Positions 63,453-64,000 of a DNA stretch of 64,000 nucleotides are shown one piece after another. The notes beneath the pieces are model-generated. The model was given only the letters and a program-made list of their open reading frames with translations, made no database searches and was not told where the DNA came from. This DNA comes from Phyllobacterium sophorae (GTDB taxonomy: Bacteria > Pseudomonadota > Alphaproteobacteria > Rhizobiales > Rhizobiaceae). The stretch spans positions 186,001-250,000 of the forward strand of contig NZ_PGGM01000008.1 of the NCBI RefSeq assembly GCF_003010965.1, written 5' to 3'. Position 1 is the first letter of the stretch. Every line of letters begins with the position of its first letter. The position numbers were made by a program, and so were the translations under genes.

Positions 63453-63728
63453 TCAGTGGCCGAGAAAAAAGCGGATGGCATCCAATACGGCGAGGGACAC
63501 CAATGATGCCGCAAGCGCGATTGCCAGCCCTCTTTCGAAATTGCCAAGGCGGTTGGTCGTCTGGACGAGCTTGCCATCCCAATAGAGGTTGCCGGTCTCT
63601 TCATGAACGCCGAACAGGTCGCTGCCCTTGGCCGAAAGCTGTCTGACGCCGCGGGGCCAGTGCGATGGCGCAGGTTCACGCGAAAACCGGCTGTTTCTGA
63701 AGTCCGACAAATCAGTTTCTAATCGCAT
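63453..63728 (-). CDS. Small tail-anchored membrane protein, function unknown
   Basis: 91 residues with GAGGAG 7 nt before the ATG at 63728. The polar part (SDFRNSRFSREPAPSHWPRG, LFGVHEETGNLYWDGKLVQT) is followed by a C-terminal hydrophobic helix GLAIALAASLVSLAVLDAIRF. The VHEETGNLYWDGKLV motif resembles small rhizobial hypothetical proteins, but no function is known to me. The 187 nt between it and the pilin gene hold an AT-rich promoter-like stretch. Confidence 0.6.
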   Translation of the reverse strand: MRLETDLSDFRNSRFSREPAPSHWPRGVRQLSAKGSDLFGVHEETGNLYWDGKLVQTTNRLGNFERGLAIALAASLVSLAVLDAIRFFLGH

Positions 63729-63810
63729 TTCCGTCTCCTCAACAGCCAGCAACACAACAGGGGGTGCGCCAGCAAATCAAGGGGCGACGGTAAGAGATCG
63801 CAAGTGTCGG

Positions 63811-64000
63811 TTAACGCTCGGCCAGCAATCGAAAGGTGTCGATGACAATGGCCAGGAAAACACCTGACCCAGTGGTGATCACTCCGTCTAGAAACAGCCG
63901 GCTTGCCCTGTCATAGACCGCTTTCTTCAATGAATCCGTCTTCAGCAGAAAAGCGAGGGATCGCAACTGGAGAACGATGCCGATTGAAATGAGGAGGAGG
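63811..64000 (-). CDS. Membrane protein, C-terminal fragment, function unknown
   Basis: The frame enters from the right edge and ends with TAA at 63811-63813, giving 63 residues: a hydrophobic start (LLLISIGIVLQL), then RSLAFLLKTDSLKKAVYDRA, a second hydrophobic stretch (GSGVFLAIVIDTFRLLAER) and the stop. It may belong with the preceding small membrane protein gene, which follows after 82 nt. The N-terminus is outside the window. Confidence 0.5.
   Translation of the reverse strand, partial: LLLISIGIVLQLRSLAFLLKTDSLKKAVYDRASRLFLDGVITTGSGVFLAIVIDTFRLLAER

Noticed and set aside
1-64000. CRISPR arrays, tRNA or rRNA genes, insertion sequences, prophage
   Set aside because: No regularly spaced repeats, tRNA-like folds, rRNA sequence, transposase, integrase or phage genes were seen on either strand.

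Overview
The window looks like an alphaproteobacterium of the order Hyphomicrobiales (Rhizobiales), most like Phyllobacteriaceae/Rhizobiaceae. The grounds are a hmuP-hmuSTUV heme locus, an FrcBCAK/FrcR fructose system, an Aap-like amino-acid-type ABC transporter, the four-gene ligase-associated DNA repair cluster, a short Flp pilin, GC-rich codon use, and dense operons with ATGA stop/start overlaps. I saw no rRNA, tRNA, CRISPR array, prophage or insertion sequence. Both end genes are cut by the window edges.

Layout. 1-311: tail of a sugar-binding protein. 365-8487: heme uptake, with a TonB-dependent receptor, a small secreted protein and TonB on the minus strand, divergent from hmuPSTUV. 8550-13143: a cobalamin riboswitch in front of nrdA, nrdB and a small overlapping ORF. 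NrdB carries both residue changes that mark class Ic (Mn/Fe, no radical tyrosine). 12936-13837: a damaged RES/ParS-type toxin-antitoxin pair. 13955-17731: B12-dependent methionine synthase metH. 17716-19894: an AraC regulator divergent from a fosmidomycin-resistance-like exporter. 20089-21773: a YadGH-type ABC exporter. 21783-28949: tyrosine/homogentisate catabolism (hmgA, fahA, maiA, hppD with MarR and Lrp regulators) interspersed with three toxin-antitoxin loci. 29015-36649: the DNA repair cluster (pdeM, lhr-like helicase, exonuclease, ATP-dependent ligase) and a photolyase. 36887-44068: an oligopeptide ABC operon with two tandem binding proteins. 44146-44781: a VapBC pair with a frameshifted antitoxin and an altered toxin active site. 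44797-51999: fructose/mannose uptake and use (frcR, mutarotase, fructokinase, frcBCA, lyxose/mannose isomerase, frcK). 52021-56313: an IclR regulator and an oxidative (De Ley-Doudoroff-like) galactose operon. 56445-60385: a YciF-like ferritin-fold protein, a small membrane protein and an amino-acid-type ABC transporter. 60422-62537: decay, with a 5-dehydro-4-deoxyglucarate dehydratase pseudogene, a live GntR regulator and a binding protein reduced to its signal peptide. 62534-64000: DoxX, Flp pilin and small membrane proteins.

How it fits together. The B12 riboswitch should shut off the B12-independent ribonucleotide reductase when cobalamin is plentiful, which implies a class II (B12-dependent) enzyme elsewhere in the genome. 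B12-dependent metH lies just downstream. Five toxin-antitoxin loci lie within about 32 kb; two look intact and three are each broken in a different way. Several operons have clear inverted-repeat operators next to a divergently transcribed regulator. Coordinates of motifs and frameshifts were read by eye; all functional names rest on recognisable family motifs, not on a database search.
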